This document shows positions 52,577-61,933 of a DNA stretch of 64,000 nucleotides, piece after piece. Source of the stretch: Agarivorans sp050870875 (GTDB lineage: Bacteria; Pseudomonadota; Gammaproteobacteria; Enterobacterales; Celerinatantimonadaceae); assembly GCF_050870875.2 (NCBI RefSeq), contig NZ_CP194041.2, forward strand, positions 3,596,001 through 3,660,000, given 5' to 3'. The notes beneath the pieces were generated by a model. That model saw nothing but the letters and a program-made list of their open reading frames with translations. It was not told the origin of the DNA and ran no database searches. How positions within the stretch are numbered: position 1 is the stretch's first letter; each line of letters opens with the position of its first letter. The translations under genes and the position numbers were made by a program.

Positions 52577-53171
52577 TGAAAGTGGAATTGACTCAAGGGT
52601 GCTTCAAGCAAGCTAAGCCCCCTTCACCACTAGCTTAACCACAACTAGCAAGCAAACTGCTTATCTAGCCAATCGAAACAACGCGCTCTGCCTGCCGTGG
52701 TGGTACTTCCTGCGAGCGACGCTAATGAAAGTAGAATTGAATCAAGGGGGCTTCGAGCAAGCGAAAGCCCCCTTCACCACTAGCTTAACCACAACTAGCA
52801 AGCAAACGGCTTATCTAGCTAATCGAAACAACGCGCTCAGCCTGTCGTAGTGGTACTTCCTGCGAACGACGCGAATGAAAGTAGCATTGACTCAAGGGTG
52901 CTTCAAGCAAGCGAAAGCCCCCTTCACCACTACCTTAACCGCTACCTTAACAACTACCTTCACCACAACTAGCGAGCAAACTGCTTATTTAGCCAATCGA
53001 AACAACGTGCTCTGCCTGCCGTGGTGGTACTTCCTGCGTGCGACGCGAATGAAAGCAGCATTGACTCAAGGGTGCTTCAAGCAAGCGAAAGCCCCCTTCA
53101 CCACTACCTTAACCGCTACCTTAACAACTACCTTCACCACAACTAGCGAGCAAACTGCTTATCTAGCCAAT
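52536..53171. repeat. Four-copy tandem repeat spanning two convergent gene ends
   Basis: Units start at GCTCTGCCTGCC (52536, 52685), GCTCAGCCTGTC (52835) and GCTCTGCCTGCC (53009), giving periods of 149, 150 and 174 bp and a last unit running into the hydrolase gene. Each unit contains the 3' end of the small Cys-tail gene, the spacer CCCCCTTCACCACTA and the 3' end of the hydrolase gene (CTGCTTATCTAGCCAATC). The two right-hand units carry an extra ~24 bp built from the microrepeat CTACCTTAAC. Open frames inside are artefacts of the repeat. Confidence 0.9.
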
Positions 53172-54321
53172 CAAAGGCCGCCTGCTGCATATCTTCGGTA
53201 AAGGTATGACTTTTATCGGCCCACAGCTTAGTTTCTAGCTTATCGCCAGCGCCATTGGCGTCCCAGACCGAATGCAGGGTATAGAAGGCCGACTTCACCG
53301 AATCCACCGGAAACAGCTTATCTTTAGCGCCCGCATAAACCAACATCGGTTTCGGCGCGCTCAATCCCGCAATATCGGGGTAATCGAGATAACGCGCGAT
53401 ATAGGGATGCAACATCGCAAAAGCCGATTGCCCCTTCAGCTGATTGTTACCCGGTACCATCAAGCCCTTCATCGTCCCCATCCAGCAATCAACAATGCTG
53501 GCGGTAATCGCATCCGATAAGGCAGCCACCTGCCACGAGCGAAATGCCCCCATGGAAAAGCCTATGGCCGCAACCCGCTGTTTATCCACCTGCGGCTGGC
53601 TGGCTAAAAATTCTGAAGCGCGTACATCTTCCAGCGCGATAATACCGGCGAAGGAAGCACCTAAGTTAAACAAGTTGGAGGCCAGCGCTTGTTGTGAACC
53701 GGTGACAAAGCCAGGCACCGAACGATCGCCCCAGCCTAAGGCATCGATGGACAATACCACATAGCCGCGTTTTGCCAGTTCATCCCCCGGAAAGCGCCCG
53801 GTGAAAAACTTATCGGCCCATTTTTGTGAAGAGGCTAAACGAGCCTCGTCATCCCAGGTTTGCACAAACTTTTCTTTGCCAATATCAAATTTACTGCCAT
53901 GATCGTGCAGAAATAACGCGGCGGGGAATGGCCCTTCGCCCTTCGGCGTCAGCAAAAACGCCATCACCCGACTCTCGTTACTGATATTAAACACCACCTT
54001 TTGCGCAATATAAGAGCCGCGATCAACTTGGTCGATCACCATCGGTTTAAAGGGGGTGTCATCTTGATAAGGGAGGATCAACTCACGCGCTTTGGCTAAA
54101 CCTTGCTCCCGCCACTGTTGGGGACTCAGTTGGTTATTTGCCCAGCTCATGGTAAATGGCATCCGCTGTTTAAGCTTCTGATAAAAAACCGGAAAACTAC
54201 GCTGGGCTTGGTCAAATGCTTGCATTTGATACGTCGCGCCTTCGGCGGCTTTGGCATGCAGTAACTGAGGTGTTAGTGCCATTACAGCACTCAGTAAACT
54301 GGCAACAACGAGTGGCTTCAT
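53143..54321 (-). CDS. Secreted alpha/beta hydrolase (acetyl xylan esterase / dienelactone hydrolase-like)
   Basis: 392 residues with a signal peptide (MKPLVVASLLSAVMALTPQLLHAKA), therefore periplasmic or secreted. Alpha/beta-hydrolase fold: oxyanion region FLHDHGSKFDIGKEKF (~120), nucleophile elbow AAIGFSMGAFRSW (Ser ~255), acid Asp near MLVYAGAKDKLFPVDS and His in DKSHTFTEDM. Fits the Abhydrolase_7/acetyl esterase group acting on polysaccharide esters; the substrate is unknown. ATG 54321 has AAGGA upstream. Its last codons (FDWLDKQFAR) are duplicated in the adjacent tandem array. Confidence 0.83.
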   Translation of the reverse strand: MKPLVVASLLSAVMALTPQLLHAKAAEGATYQMQAFDQAQRSFPVFYQKLKQRMPFTMSWANNQLSPQQWREQGLAKARELILPYQDDTPFKPMVIDQVDRGSYIAQKVVFNISNESRVMAFLLTPKGEGPFPAALFLHDHGSKFDIGKEKFVQTWDDEARLASSQKWADKFFTGRFPGDELAKRGYVVLSIDALGWGDRSVPGFVTGSQQALASNLFNLGASFAGIIALEDVRASEFLASQPQVDKQRVAAIGFSMGAFRSWQVAALSDAITASIVDCWMGTMKGLMVPGNNQLKGQSAFAMLHPYIARYLDYPDIAGLSAPKPMLVYAGAKDKLFPVDSVKSAFYTLHSVWDANGAGDKLETKLWADKSHTFTEDMQQAAFDWLDKQFAR

Positions 54322-54559
54322 AAGCATCCTTAATTGATTAAAACCAAAATGAAACATCGGTTTAAAATACGATCTTTAATCAAGGATTATCGTTAGCGGA
54401 ATCACAATTGTTAAATTAAGTAAAAGCAGATAAAACATACGTTTAACTGCATAGAATATAAAAAATCGTGTCTACCGTCGTTTTTAGATTCTTGAGCGGC
54501 AGCGCCAGCGAAGGAGGCAACAACTAGAGAGTATCAAGCGGAGCCCCTCAAACAGGCTG

Positions 54560-55771
54560 CTAGCCCGCCTGTACCTGACTAATGTAATTCAGCCACACTT
54601 GACTCTCGTTGCGTAACTTATCATCGGTTTCTGCTTTAGCAATCAGCTGTTGCGCTCTACTTAACTGCCCCAGATGAATATTGGCGATCCCCATCATTAA
54701 CCACAAGCGTGGTTCAACTTTAGCTTGTTTATCCGCCAAATGCTGTAACACATCAAGTGCTTTATTCCACTGTTGCTGCTGCAATAACAATTGCGCATAC
54801 TGACGTAAATTCGCTTCACTATCGTCAATTTTCAAAAGTTGTGCTAAGGCAGCACTCGCCTGCTTTTGCTGCTTGGCCAGCAACCAAGCTTGACTAAGCA
54901 AAGACTGATAACGCTTATTTCGCTTTAACTGCCCACGCTGCATCGCTTGCTCTAAGATCTGCGCCGCCAAATAGGCATTGCCTTGACGTATCAATAATTG
55001 GCTCAACAAAGTGTACTGGCTTGGCTTCTCAAATAATCCTTGCTGATAGGCCAAGCGTAAACTGGCCAAAGCAGCAGGCTCATCTTTATTTTGCATCAAC
55101 AACGCCGCAAGTTGATACCAGTGCGACATTTTTTTCGGCTCGGCTGACAGCAGCTGCTTTTGCCATTTGATCGCCAAGCGCCATTGCGACAGCTGAGAGC
55201 GACTGACCATCGCCATCTGATACCAATTTATCGGCACCGTTGCTGATTTTTGCATACTGATGGCCCGTTCAATCGCCTCCGCCCCAGCGCGCCATTGCTG
55301 CTGCTGCAATTTTGCCTGAGCCAACAGCTGATAATGGCTAGCCGCAATTGAGCTTGGCTCGGCTTGGCTTAACCAAGTCTCCAATAGCTCAGCGCCGATC
55401 GCCCAATGTTGTAAGGCTAGATTTAATTGTGCTCTGACTAGCATCAGTTGCAACAGCTGTGCTGGCTCGAGCGTATTAGAGTCCACCGCGAGCTGATAAT
55501 AATGAAGAGCCTGTTGGTAGTGATCACCGCTCAAGGCTAACTGCGCCAAATTAAGTCGAGTAATTGCCAGAGCATAGGCCCGCGCTGCAAGTGGTTTGAG
55601 TGTCTGCTCAAGCTTCACTAACACCCGCTTCGCCTGCTGCGGCTGCTGTTGCTCAATCAAACTCAAGGCGCTATTGACTTGCTTATACTCATATTGATTG
55701 AGCTGATTAGTCTTGGCAAATCCCGCAGCACTCACGCAAAGTAAAGCCAGCAGTATCATATGCTTTAACAT
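54560..55771 (-). CDS. TPR-repeat protein of the TonB2-type operon
   Basis: 403 residues; signal peptide MLKHMILLALLCVSAAGFA, then roughly ten helical TPR-like pairs (WYQMAMVSRSQL..., LYLDP-style spacing) extending to the end. Expected in the periplasm, where the equivalent protein in Vibrio TonB2 loci is present but of poorly known role. ATG 55771 is preferred because AAGGA lies 6 bp upstream; an ATG two codons earlier abuts it. Last gene of the operon; starts 7-10 bp after tonB. Confidence 0.8.
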   Translation of the reverse strand: MLKHMILLALLCVSAAGFAKTNQLNQYEYKQVNSALSLIEQQQPQQAKRVLVKLEQTLKPLAARAYALAITRLNLAQLALSGDHYQQALHYYQLAVDSNTLEPAQLLQLMLVRAQLNLALQHWAIGAELLETWLSQAEPSSIAASHYQLLAQAKLQQQQWRAGAEAIERAISMQKSATVPINWYQMAMVSRSQLSQWRLAIKWQKQLLSAEPKKMSHWYQLAALLMQNKDEPAALASLRLAYQQGLFEKPSQYTLLSQLLIRQGNAYLAAQILEQAMQRGQLKRNKRYQSLLSQAWLLAKQQKQASAALAQLLKIDDSEANLRQYAQLLLQQQQWNKALDVLQHLADKQAKVEPRLWLMMGIANIHLGQLSRAQQLIAKAETDDKLRNESQVWLNYISQVQAG

Positions 55772-55780
55772 AAACATTCC

Positions 55781-56428
55781 TTAATCACCGCGAGTAAATT
55801 CGAAAGTTTGTAAGGCTCTAAAAGAAACCGCCTTACCATTCTCGGTTTTAACCTGAAAACGCCAACGCATTAAAGCCTGCTTAACCGACGCTTCAAACAC
55901 CCCTTTGGGATCCGATTTCACCACCTTAATACTACCAATCGCGACCTCACCATTTTCTTTTACCGTGAAGTGCACCGTGACTTTACCTTCAATCTTGCGT
56001 CGCTCCGCCGAACGAGGATAAACCGGAGATACTCGAGACAAGGCGATAGGATGACGGTCAATCGTCACCGCAACCGGAGCCGGTGGGCCTATATGAATTA
56101 GATTACTCACCGAACTAATCGCGACTTGCGTACTACTGATGCTCGGTAAATTTAAATCGATTTTAGGCTGTGGCGCTTGGCTTAAAGTTTGCGAGGGCAT
56201 TGGAGGTAGTTCTGGGACAGCCTCGAGCTCTGGCTCTGGTGGTTTTTGTCGCTCTCGTAAGCGATGTTCTACATCGCTATCTTGTTTTACAGCCAAAAAA
56301 CTTAAGTGCGGCGCTTCGCTGCGTTCAAACTTCGCCGTTTGACCGATGCCAGCAAGATGCGCTAAGGCCCAGAAAAAACTCGAGGCAAACAAAATGCCCA
56401 GAGGCGAAAATGCCAGCAAGCGCAACAT
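55781..56428 (-). CDS. tonB: Energy transducer TonB (TonB2 type)
   Basis: Links the inner-membrane ExbB/ExbD motor to outer-membrane receptors. About 215 residues: N-terminal membrane helix (~5-28), Pro/Glu-rich spacer (QKPPEPELEAVPELPPMPSQ, ~63-82), and C-terminal domain with RVSPVYPRSAERRKIEGKVTVHFTV (~133-157), the receptor-binding TonB fold. The exbD stop and tonB start overlap (TAGTGATG; GTG at 56431 or ATG at 56428). Confidence 0.93.
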   Translation of the reverse strand: MLRLLAFSPLGILFASSFFWALAHLAGIGQTAKFERSEAPHLSFLAVKQDSDVEHRLRERQKPPEPELEAVPELPPMPSQTLSQAPQPKIDLNLPSISSTQVAISSVSNLIHIGPPAPVAVTIDRHPIALSRVSPVYPRSAERRKIEGKVTVHFTVKENGEVAIGSIKVVKSDPKGVFEASVKQALMRWRFQVKTENGKAVSFRALQTFEFTRGD

Positions 56429-56430
56429 CA

Positions 56431-56838
56431 CTAACCACCCATCCGGGTTGCCACCGAGTACGGCAAGTTTGCTAAGCGCAATTGATCCAGCAGTTTCACT
56501 AAATCACCAGTGCTGGCCTTCTCGTCAGCTTGCACCACGACCGCTAAATCGGCTTGCTCAGACTTTAAACGCTCCAAAGTTGGACGTAACATACGAATGT
56601 CTATCGCCTGACCATCCAACCAAATTTCGGCCTCAGCACTTAAGGCAACCATCACCGCCCCTTGGCTTTGCTCGGTACTGGTTTGCGACTGGGGTCGGTT
56701 CACTTCAATACCGGCTTCACGCACAAATGAAGTGGAGACGATGAAAAATATCAACATGATGAACACGATATCCAGCATCGGCGTCATATCGATCTGCGCT
56801 TCATCCTCTTGCTGGAATAAAAACTTAGTTTGTCTCAT
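56431..56838 (-). CDS. exbD: Biopolymer transport protein ExbD
   Basis: 135 residues. Single N-terminal membrane helix with the essential Asp in IDMTPMLDIVFIMLIFFIV (Asp ~24), the proton-carrying residue of ExbD. The periplasmic domain follows. Part of the ExbB-ExbD motor energising TonB. It overlaps tonB by a few bases; 26 bp after exbB. Confidence 0.94.
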   Translation of the reverse strand: MRQTKFLFQQEDEAQIDMTPMLDIVFIMLIFFIVSTSFVREAGIEVNRPQSQTSTEQSQGAVMVALSAEAEIWLDGQAIDIRMLRPTLERLKSEQADLAVVVQADEKASTGDLVKLLDQLRLANLPYSVATRMGG

Positions 56839-56864
56839 TGTCTACTCTACTATTTAATCTTTGA

Positions 56865-57389
56865 TTATCCATGTTGAGCCCCTAGTGAGGCCGCGCTCGC
56901 CTGAATGCGGGCCCGTTGACGAATGGTCCAACGTGCCAAGTGCGTATGGAAAATTAACCCAAAAACCGCGATCGCCATACCTGCCATAGTGGGTAAGGTA
57001 GCTTTGGCAATGCCTGCTGCCATTAAACGAGCATTGCCTGTTCCGTTAAGCGCTAAACTATCAAAAACCTGTACCATACCGGTGACCGTGCCCAGCAAGC
57101 CTACTAAAGGGCACAGTGAAATCAATAACTTAATAAATGATAGATGCTGTTTAAGCTGGAGATCTAAATCACAGTACTCACTTTGCCAGCGATACCACTG
57201 CCGATGTGAGAAACTATTCTGATTAAATTGTTGCCGCAAAGCTGGAAAACTAAACCAACGAAACCAGTAGCGCTCCAAAATCAACGTCATCAACAAAGCG
57301 GCTAAAGCCAAAATAAGACTGAGCACCCAACCACCGGAATGAAGAAACTGCAGCAACAATCCACTGATGCGGCTCCAATCAAGTAGCAT
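56865..57389 (-). CDS. exbB: MotA/TolQ/ExbB proton channel protein (ExbB2 type)
   Basis: 174 residues, three membrane helices. The TolQ/ExbB signature LLISLCPLVGLLGTVTGMVQVFDSLALNGTGNARLMAAGI (~88-125) is present, with the conserved Thr and Glu-poor helix as in TonB2-type ExbB. It forms the proton channel with ExbD. It starts 11 bp inside the end of the upstream TtpC-like gene, indicating coupled translation. Confidence 0.93.
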   Translation of the reverse strand: MLLDWSRISGLLLQFLHSGGWVLSLILALAALLMTLILERYWFRWFSFPALRQQFNQNSFSHRQWYRWQSEYCDLDLQLKQHLSFIKLLISLCPLVGLLGTVTGMVQVFDSLALNGTGNARLMAAGIAKATLPTMAGMAIAVFGLIFHTHLARWTIRQRARIQASAASLGAQHG

Positions 57390-58731
57390 GTTTGCTCCTT
57401 ACTTGCTGAGCTTCGCGCCTATCAGCCAATAAAGCGGTACTTTTTTGCTGTAAGATCTGAATCACTCGGCGAGAACGGCTACTCAACAAGTTATGGCTAA
57501 ACAACAGTGGAATGGCCACAATCAAGCCCAGTACCGTGGTAATCAGAGCCTGAGAAATCCCTCCCGCCATTAATTTCGGATCGCTGGTACCAAACAGCGT
57601 AATACTCTGGAAAGTGCCGATCATTCCGGTCACGGTGCCCAGCAGCCCCAATAAAGGCGCAACTGCCGCAAACAACTTAATCAGACTTTGACCTCGCTCT
57701 AAGCCAGGAACTTCCTCCAAAATAGACTCTTCAACTCTTAAGGCTAAATCGTCCACTGCTAATTCACTTTGCTGGGCTTTATTCAATACTCGCCCTAAAG
57801 GGTTATTATCGAATAGTTGGCCTGAACTGTTTTTTAACTGGCGCTTCACCTTCATCTCGGTGATGCTTAACAGCAACATCCGCCACAGGGCCATCACCAA
57901 ACCAATCAGTCCCAAGGCCAAAATAATATAGCCCACATAGCCACCTTGTTTAATTCGCTGCTCTAAACTGGGCACTTGGCCGAGTAAGGCCAATAATTGG
58001 CCACGGGTCGGATCGATCACTAAGCTGGCCTGCTTGCCCTCTATATAGGCTTTCGCCTGATTCACCGCCGCGCCGTCAGGCTGACGACTCAACACCAATA
58101 ATTGATCCAGCTTGTTTTGCCAGCTCAAATAATGCCCTTGTTGGTCAAGCAACTGAAAATTACCAATGCGCAACACTTGGCTACTGCGAGTTTGTCCGGA
58201 AGGCTCCACCACATCCCGCTCAAATAAAACGATTTTTCCAGACTCATTCAACTCATCGTATAAGCTAACCCACAAAGTCTTAAATTCATCGATACTCGGA
58301 ATTCGTTGTGCCGAAGCAAAATCTAGCTGTTTGCTACGTCCCGGAAACTGTGCACTGACCAAAGAGTCCTGCAACTGCCCTTGCGCCTCACTGGCTTGTT
58401 GCTTCACCACACCAAACACTTCGCCGAGCTGACCACTTCGCTGAGTCAACAATTGCTGTATCTCAGTTAAATGCTGTTCGTTTTGGTCAAAGGCTTGCTT
58501 TAATTCTAGTTGCCGAGCATTCGCCGCGGCCAAACGTTGCTGGCTTTGTGCCAATAGCGCCTTTTGACTATCTAGGTGTTGTTTAAATTCGGCTAAACGC
58601 TGCTGATTAACTTGACCATCATGCTGAAGAATGTCTGTCGCGAGCGATGCTAAACGATGACTAGGCTCGGCGGCTGATAGCGGTGTTGAAAAACTGAATA
58701 AGGTAAATAATAAGATCGACAAAATGCGCAT
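57379..58731 (-). CDS. TtpC-like MotA/TolQ/ExbB protein with large periplasmic domain
   Basis: 450 residues. A signal peptide (~1-20), a long Gln-rich coiled-coil periplasmic region (~40-250), then a TolQ/ExbB core with three helices, including LFAAVAPLLGLLGTVTGMIGTFQSITLFGTSDPKLMAGGISQ (~350-390). This layout matches TtpC, the extra ExbB-like component that Vibrio TonB2 systems need for energy transfer. Starts one base inside the DUF3450 stop. Confidence 0.87.
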   Translation of the reverse strand: MRILSILLFTLFSFSTPLSAAEPSHRLASLATDILQHDGQVNQQRLAEFKQHLDSQKALLAQSQQRLAAANARQLELKQAFDQNEQHLTEIQQLLTQRSGQLGEVFGVVKQQASEAQGQLQDSLVSAQFPGRSKQLDFASAQRIPSIDEFKTLWVSLYDELNESGKIVLFERDVVEPSGQTRSSQVLRIGNFQLLDQQGHYLSWQNKLDQLLVLSRQPDGAAVNQAKAYIEGKQASLVIDPTRGQLLALLGQVPSLEQRIKQGGYVGYIILALGLIGLVMALWRMLLLSITEMKVKRQLKNSSGQLFDNNPLGRVLNKAQQSELAVDDLALRVEESILEEVPGLERGQSLIKLFAAVAPLLGLLGTVTGMIGTFQSITLFGTSDPKLMAGGISQALITTVLGLIVAIPLLFSHNLLSSRSRRVIQILQQKSTALLADRREAQQVRSKHAT

Positions 58732-59540
58732 TACAGCCCCCGCTCGATCGGATTAAGTGGCAGCGTTAATAGCTCGGGAATACTCTGTTGCCAAGCGATT
58801 TGAATCGCCGAGCGTAAGTCCAAATTGTGTTGTTTCGGTAAACTCACCCAAGCTTGTTGCTGAGGATCCCATAAACCGCTAATCTGGCTATCTAAACTTT
58901 GAAAATACAAGGCGGTGCGACCCAAGCGGAAAAAGTCGACTTGCAGTTCGTCACCGTCGTGGGTAGGCAATGTTTTAAAAGACTTTAATTCAGCGCTGGT
59001 TAACTTACCTTGGTAAGCCTCAATGGTACGTCCATATTCTATTTCAATTTGGTAGGCTTCTAATACTTGACGGTATTTCTCGGCCAAACTCACATCAGCT
59101 CGCACTAAATTATTTTGCAGTTTAGCTAAACGTTGCTGACGTTCCTGCGGCAAAAAGGGCAAATCTTGCGCCACAAAATGGGCTAAGCCCTCAAGCATAT
59201 CAGCCAACAAGGGTAAGGCCGATTGCTGAGTCGCCTCTAAAGAGCCAAGCTGACTTTGTAAATCATCCAGCTCTTGCTGTTGAGAAGCCACCATCAAGCT
59301 CAACTGTTTGTTATAAGCCTCTACTAAATCGGCTTGTTGCTGATTTTGCTGATAATCTAAAAAGGCTTGTTGTGCCCGCTCATCTAAACCATCAAGCTTC
59401 AACTGAGTCTGCTGATTTTTCCGATGACTTTGCTCAGTTGTTTTAAGACTGGCATCAATTTCACTCGCCTGTACCACATGAGCCAAGCACATTCCGGCGA
59501 GTAAACATGACCAGCTCAACCGGCCCTTTAATATCTTCAT
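58731..59540 (-). CDS. DUF3450 family protein (TonB2 operon)
   Basis: About 269 residues; signal peptide MKILKGRLSWSCLLAGMCLAHVVQA, then a mostly coiled-coil periplasmic protein rich in Gln, with HFVAQDLPFLPQERQQRL (~125-142) and EIEYGRTIEAYQGKL (~175) as conserved DUF3450 blocks. Upstream codons are open to 59663, but homologues start at this signal peptide. The ribosome-binding site is weak (GTGG). First gene of the operon; its coiled coils probably interact with the similar domain of the TtpC-like protein. Expected to be Fur-controlled. Confidence 0.8.
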   Translation of the reverse strand: MKILKGRLSWSCLLAGMCLAHVVQASEIDASLKTTEQSHRKNQQTQLKLDGLDERAQQAFLDYQQNQQQADLVEAYNKQLSLMVASQQQELDDLQSQLGSLEATQQSALPLLADMLEGLAHFVAQDLPFLPQERQQRLAKLQNNLVRADVSLAEKYRQVLEAYQIEIEYGRTIEAYQGKLTSAELKSFKTLPTHDGDELQVDFFRLGRTALYFQSLDSQISGLWDPQQQAWVSLPKQHNLDLRSAIQIAWQQSIPELLTLPLNPIERGL

Positions 59541-59738
59541 TTTTTTACCACTGATAAACATTCTTTCACAAGATGAATAATGAGGATCCCAACAACCCAG
59601 AGATTGCATGTCGATGAAATAACAACACGAATGCTTAGTGCTGGCAGCGACATTTATCATCAAAATTCGCCACCAACAAAAAGTTTACAAGTTCAGCCTG
59701 TCGCAACATTTCACCAACAAGCAACTATAGCTATCAAC

Positions 59739-59763
59739 ACAAATAAGAATTGTTCTTATTTGT
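59739..59763. promoter_or_regulatory. Fur box between the TonB2 operon and the siderophore receptor
   Basis: A perfect palindrome with 11-bp arms, ACAAATAAGAA and TTCTTATTTGT, around TTG. The inner 19-mer AATAAGAATTGTTCTTATT matches the Vibrio-type Fur consensus at 16 of 19 positions. It lies about 75 bp before the receptor start and 200 bp before the DUF3450 start and could repress both. A second AT-rich pattern (TTTGATAATATCAT) follows and may extend the site. Confidence 0.8.
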
Positions 59764-59836
59764 ATTTGATAATATCATACCGTTTATTGAAAGGAAGTGA
59801 AACTCACTGAATTAACTTAATGCAGGAAAATTAAGG

Positions 59837-61924
59837 ATGAACCGTAGTTACATATCGGTATTGCTAGCAGCCGTACTTAGCCAAAATGTCAACGCAGAAC
59901 AAACCACTGTCAATCACGAGCAATTAGAGGTTGGTGATAAGCTCACCGTCGTCGCTGAAAAAGGGGTTGCTAACTCAACCACAACTGGCAGCAAAATGGA
60001 TATTCCGATCAAAGAACTACCATTTTCCGTTGCAGTGATTGACCAACAATTTATGCGAGATACCGGCGTTAAAAACCTACAGGACGCATTACTTTATACT
60101 TCCGGTGTCTATAGTAGTGCCTTTGGTTTAGATTCACGTGGTGACTGGAGTCTGGTCCGTGGTGTCGCCCCCACCCAGTATGTGGACGGCATGAAATCAC
60201 TGTTTGGCTACTATAACAACATTCGCCCCGACACCTTCTCTATGGAACGAATTGAAGTTCTCAAAGGTCCCTCATCGGTATTATTTGGTCAAGGCTCTAC
60301 TGGGGGCATTGTGAATCTGGTGTCAAAACTGCCACAACAGCAGGCCAGTCATCAACTATTGGCCCAAGGCGGTTCTCATAATCGACGCCAAATTGCAATT
60401 GACTCGACCGGACCAATTGCTAACAGCAACCTACTCTACCGAATGGTCGCTTTAGCGCGCGAAGGTGATACCCAAGTTAATCATACTGAAGACAATCGCT
60501 ACCTGATTAATCCTTCCTTAACCTGGATGATGGGTGACGCAACCAATTTAACCCTATTGGCCAACTATCAACGCGACGAATCGGGCACAGTACTTCAATT
60601 TTTACCTACCGAAGGCACACTGTTCGCGGGACCGAATGGCCAGTATATCGACAAAAGCACCTTCTTAAGTGAGCCCGGCTGGGATAGTTATGACACCGAA
60701 CAACTATCGCTAACTGCCTTATTTGACCATCGTTTTAATCAGATCTGGTCATTGCAAGCCAATATGCGCTACACCGATAGTGAATCCGATTACCGCTCCA
60801 TGTGGTCTTATGCGCCGAGTACCAGTAGTGATGGCGCTCCGATTATGTATAACCCCGATGGCACGATCAACCGTGCGGCGTACCATAAGCAAGGAAATAG
60901 CAAAGTGCTCACCAGCGATGTGCGCGCCTTGGCTAATTTTTCTTTGGGTGCGACAGAACATGCACTATTAATCGGCGTAGACGGCCAACAGGCAAAAACA
61001 CGTGACGATGTCTGGTTTGGTAGCGGTGGTACCATCGACCCTTATAATCCGGTTTATGGCAACATTCCCAGCGGCTATACCATTACACCTGGGGCAGAAG
61101 TGACTGCCTCGCAACTTGGTATTTATCTGAATGACCAAGTCAATATTGCTCAAGTGTCGGTGAATGCTGGTTTACGCTACGACACCACCAAAACCAAAAC
61201 CGAAGGTAGTATCGCCAATACTAGCGAAGATGCGGTGACCGGACGCTTCGGTGGAATGTACCACTTTGATAACGGACTCTCTCCTTACCTAAGCTACTCG
61301 CAATCATTCGAGCCTCAGCAAGCTGTCTCGGATATGAATAACGGTAAACTGATCTACCTCGATCCGCTACGTGGCGAGCAATATGAAACGGGCATAAAAT
61401 ATCAACCCACTGGTTCAGACCTACTTGCAACCGTTTCTTTGTATGACATTACCCAGAAAAATCGAGTTCAAACCAATCCCAATGGTGGTGTTCGGCCACT
61501 GGCTGATGTCAGTATTCAAGGCGCTGAGTTCGAAGTTCATAAAAAATGGTTACAAGTTGATTTAATTGCCACCTATACCGAACAAAGAACTGAAGATGAA
61601 GAAACCGGTTACCGGATCGCCTATGTGCCCGATAGACTCGCTTCGGTATGGGCGAATTATCAATTCAAAAGCTCGCTTGAAGGTTTACGAGTCGGTTTAG
61701 GAAGCCGTTATGTAGGAGATACCACCGATGGCACTGATCTGTACACTGTACCATCAGTGACTCTATTTGACGCCATGGCCGCTTACCAAACCGGTCACTG
61801 GGATCTGAGCTTAAACGCGAAAAACTTATTCAATAAGACTTACGTGGCATATGCGTCTACCTCTGGAACCACTGGTTATGGTGAAGGTTTATACGTCACC
61901 GCCGATGTTCGATACAATTTTTAG
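59837..61924 (+). CDS. TonB-dependent siderophore receptor
   Basis: Outer-membrane ferric-siderophore importer, 695 residues. Signal peptide (~1-21); TonB-box candidate DKLTVVAEKG (~35-44); plug domain with NLQDALLYTSGVYSS and RIEVLKGPSSVLFGQGSTGGIVNLVSKLP (~138-166). A 22-strand barrel ends ...YVTADVRYNF, with terminal Phe. Family features fit FhuA/FoxA-type hydroxamate siderophore receptors; the ligand is inferred from the neighbouring FhuC/FhuD/FhuF-like genes. AGG(A) precedes the ATG. Confidence 0.93.
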   Translation: MNRSYISVLLAAVLSQNVNAEQTTVNHEQLEVGDKLTVVAEKGVANSTTTGSKMDIPIKELPFSVAVIDQQFMRDTGVKNLQDALLYTSGVYSSAFGLDSRGDWSLVRGVAPTQYVDGMKSLFGYYNNIRPDTFSMERIEVLKGPSSVLFGQGSTGGIVNLVSKLPQQQASHQLLAQGGSHNRRQIAIDSTGPIANSNLLYRMVALAREGDTQVNHTEDNRYLINPSLTWMMGDATNLTLLANYQRDESGTVLQFLPTEGTLFAGPNGQYIDKSTFLSEPGWDSYDTEQLSLTALFDHRFNQIWSLQANMRYTDSESDYRSMWSYAPSTSSDGAPIMYNPDGTINRAAYHKQGNSKVLTSDVRALANFSLGATEHALLIGVDGQQAKTRDDVWFGSGGTIDPYNPVYGNIPSGYTITPGAEVTASQLGIYLNDQVNIAQVSVNAGLRYDTTKTKTEGSIANTSEDAVTGRFGGMYHFDNGLSPYLSYSQSFEPQQAVSDMNNGKLIYLDPLRGEQYETGIKYQPTGSDLLATVSLYDITQKNRVQTNPNGGVRPLADVSIQGAEFEVHKKWLQVDLIATYTEQRTEDEETGYRIAYVPDRLASVWANYQFKSSLEGLRVGLGSRYVGDTTDGTDLYTVPSVTLFDAMAAYQTGHWDLSLNAKNLFNKTYVAYASTSGTTGYGEGLYVTADVRYNF

Positions 61925-61933
61925 GACTCAACC

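Noticed and set aside
52875..53201. A 108-codon frame with Thr-rich repeats (TTTLTATLTTTFTTT)
   Set aside because: It exists only because the tandem array happens to lack stops in that frame; no ribosome-binding site, and the same DNA is the duplicated 3' end of other genes.
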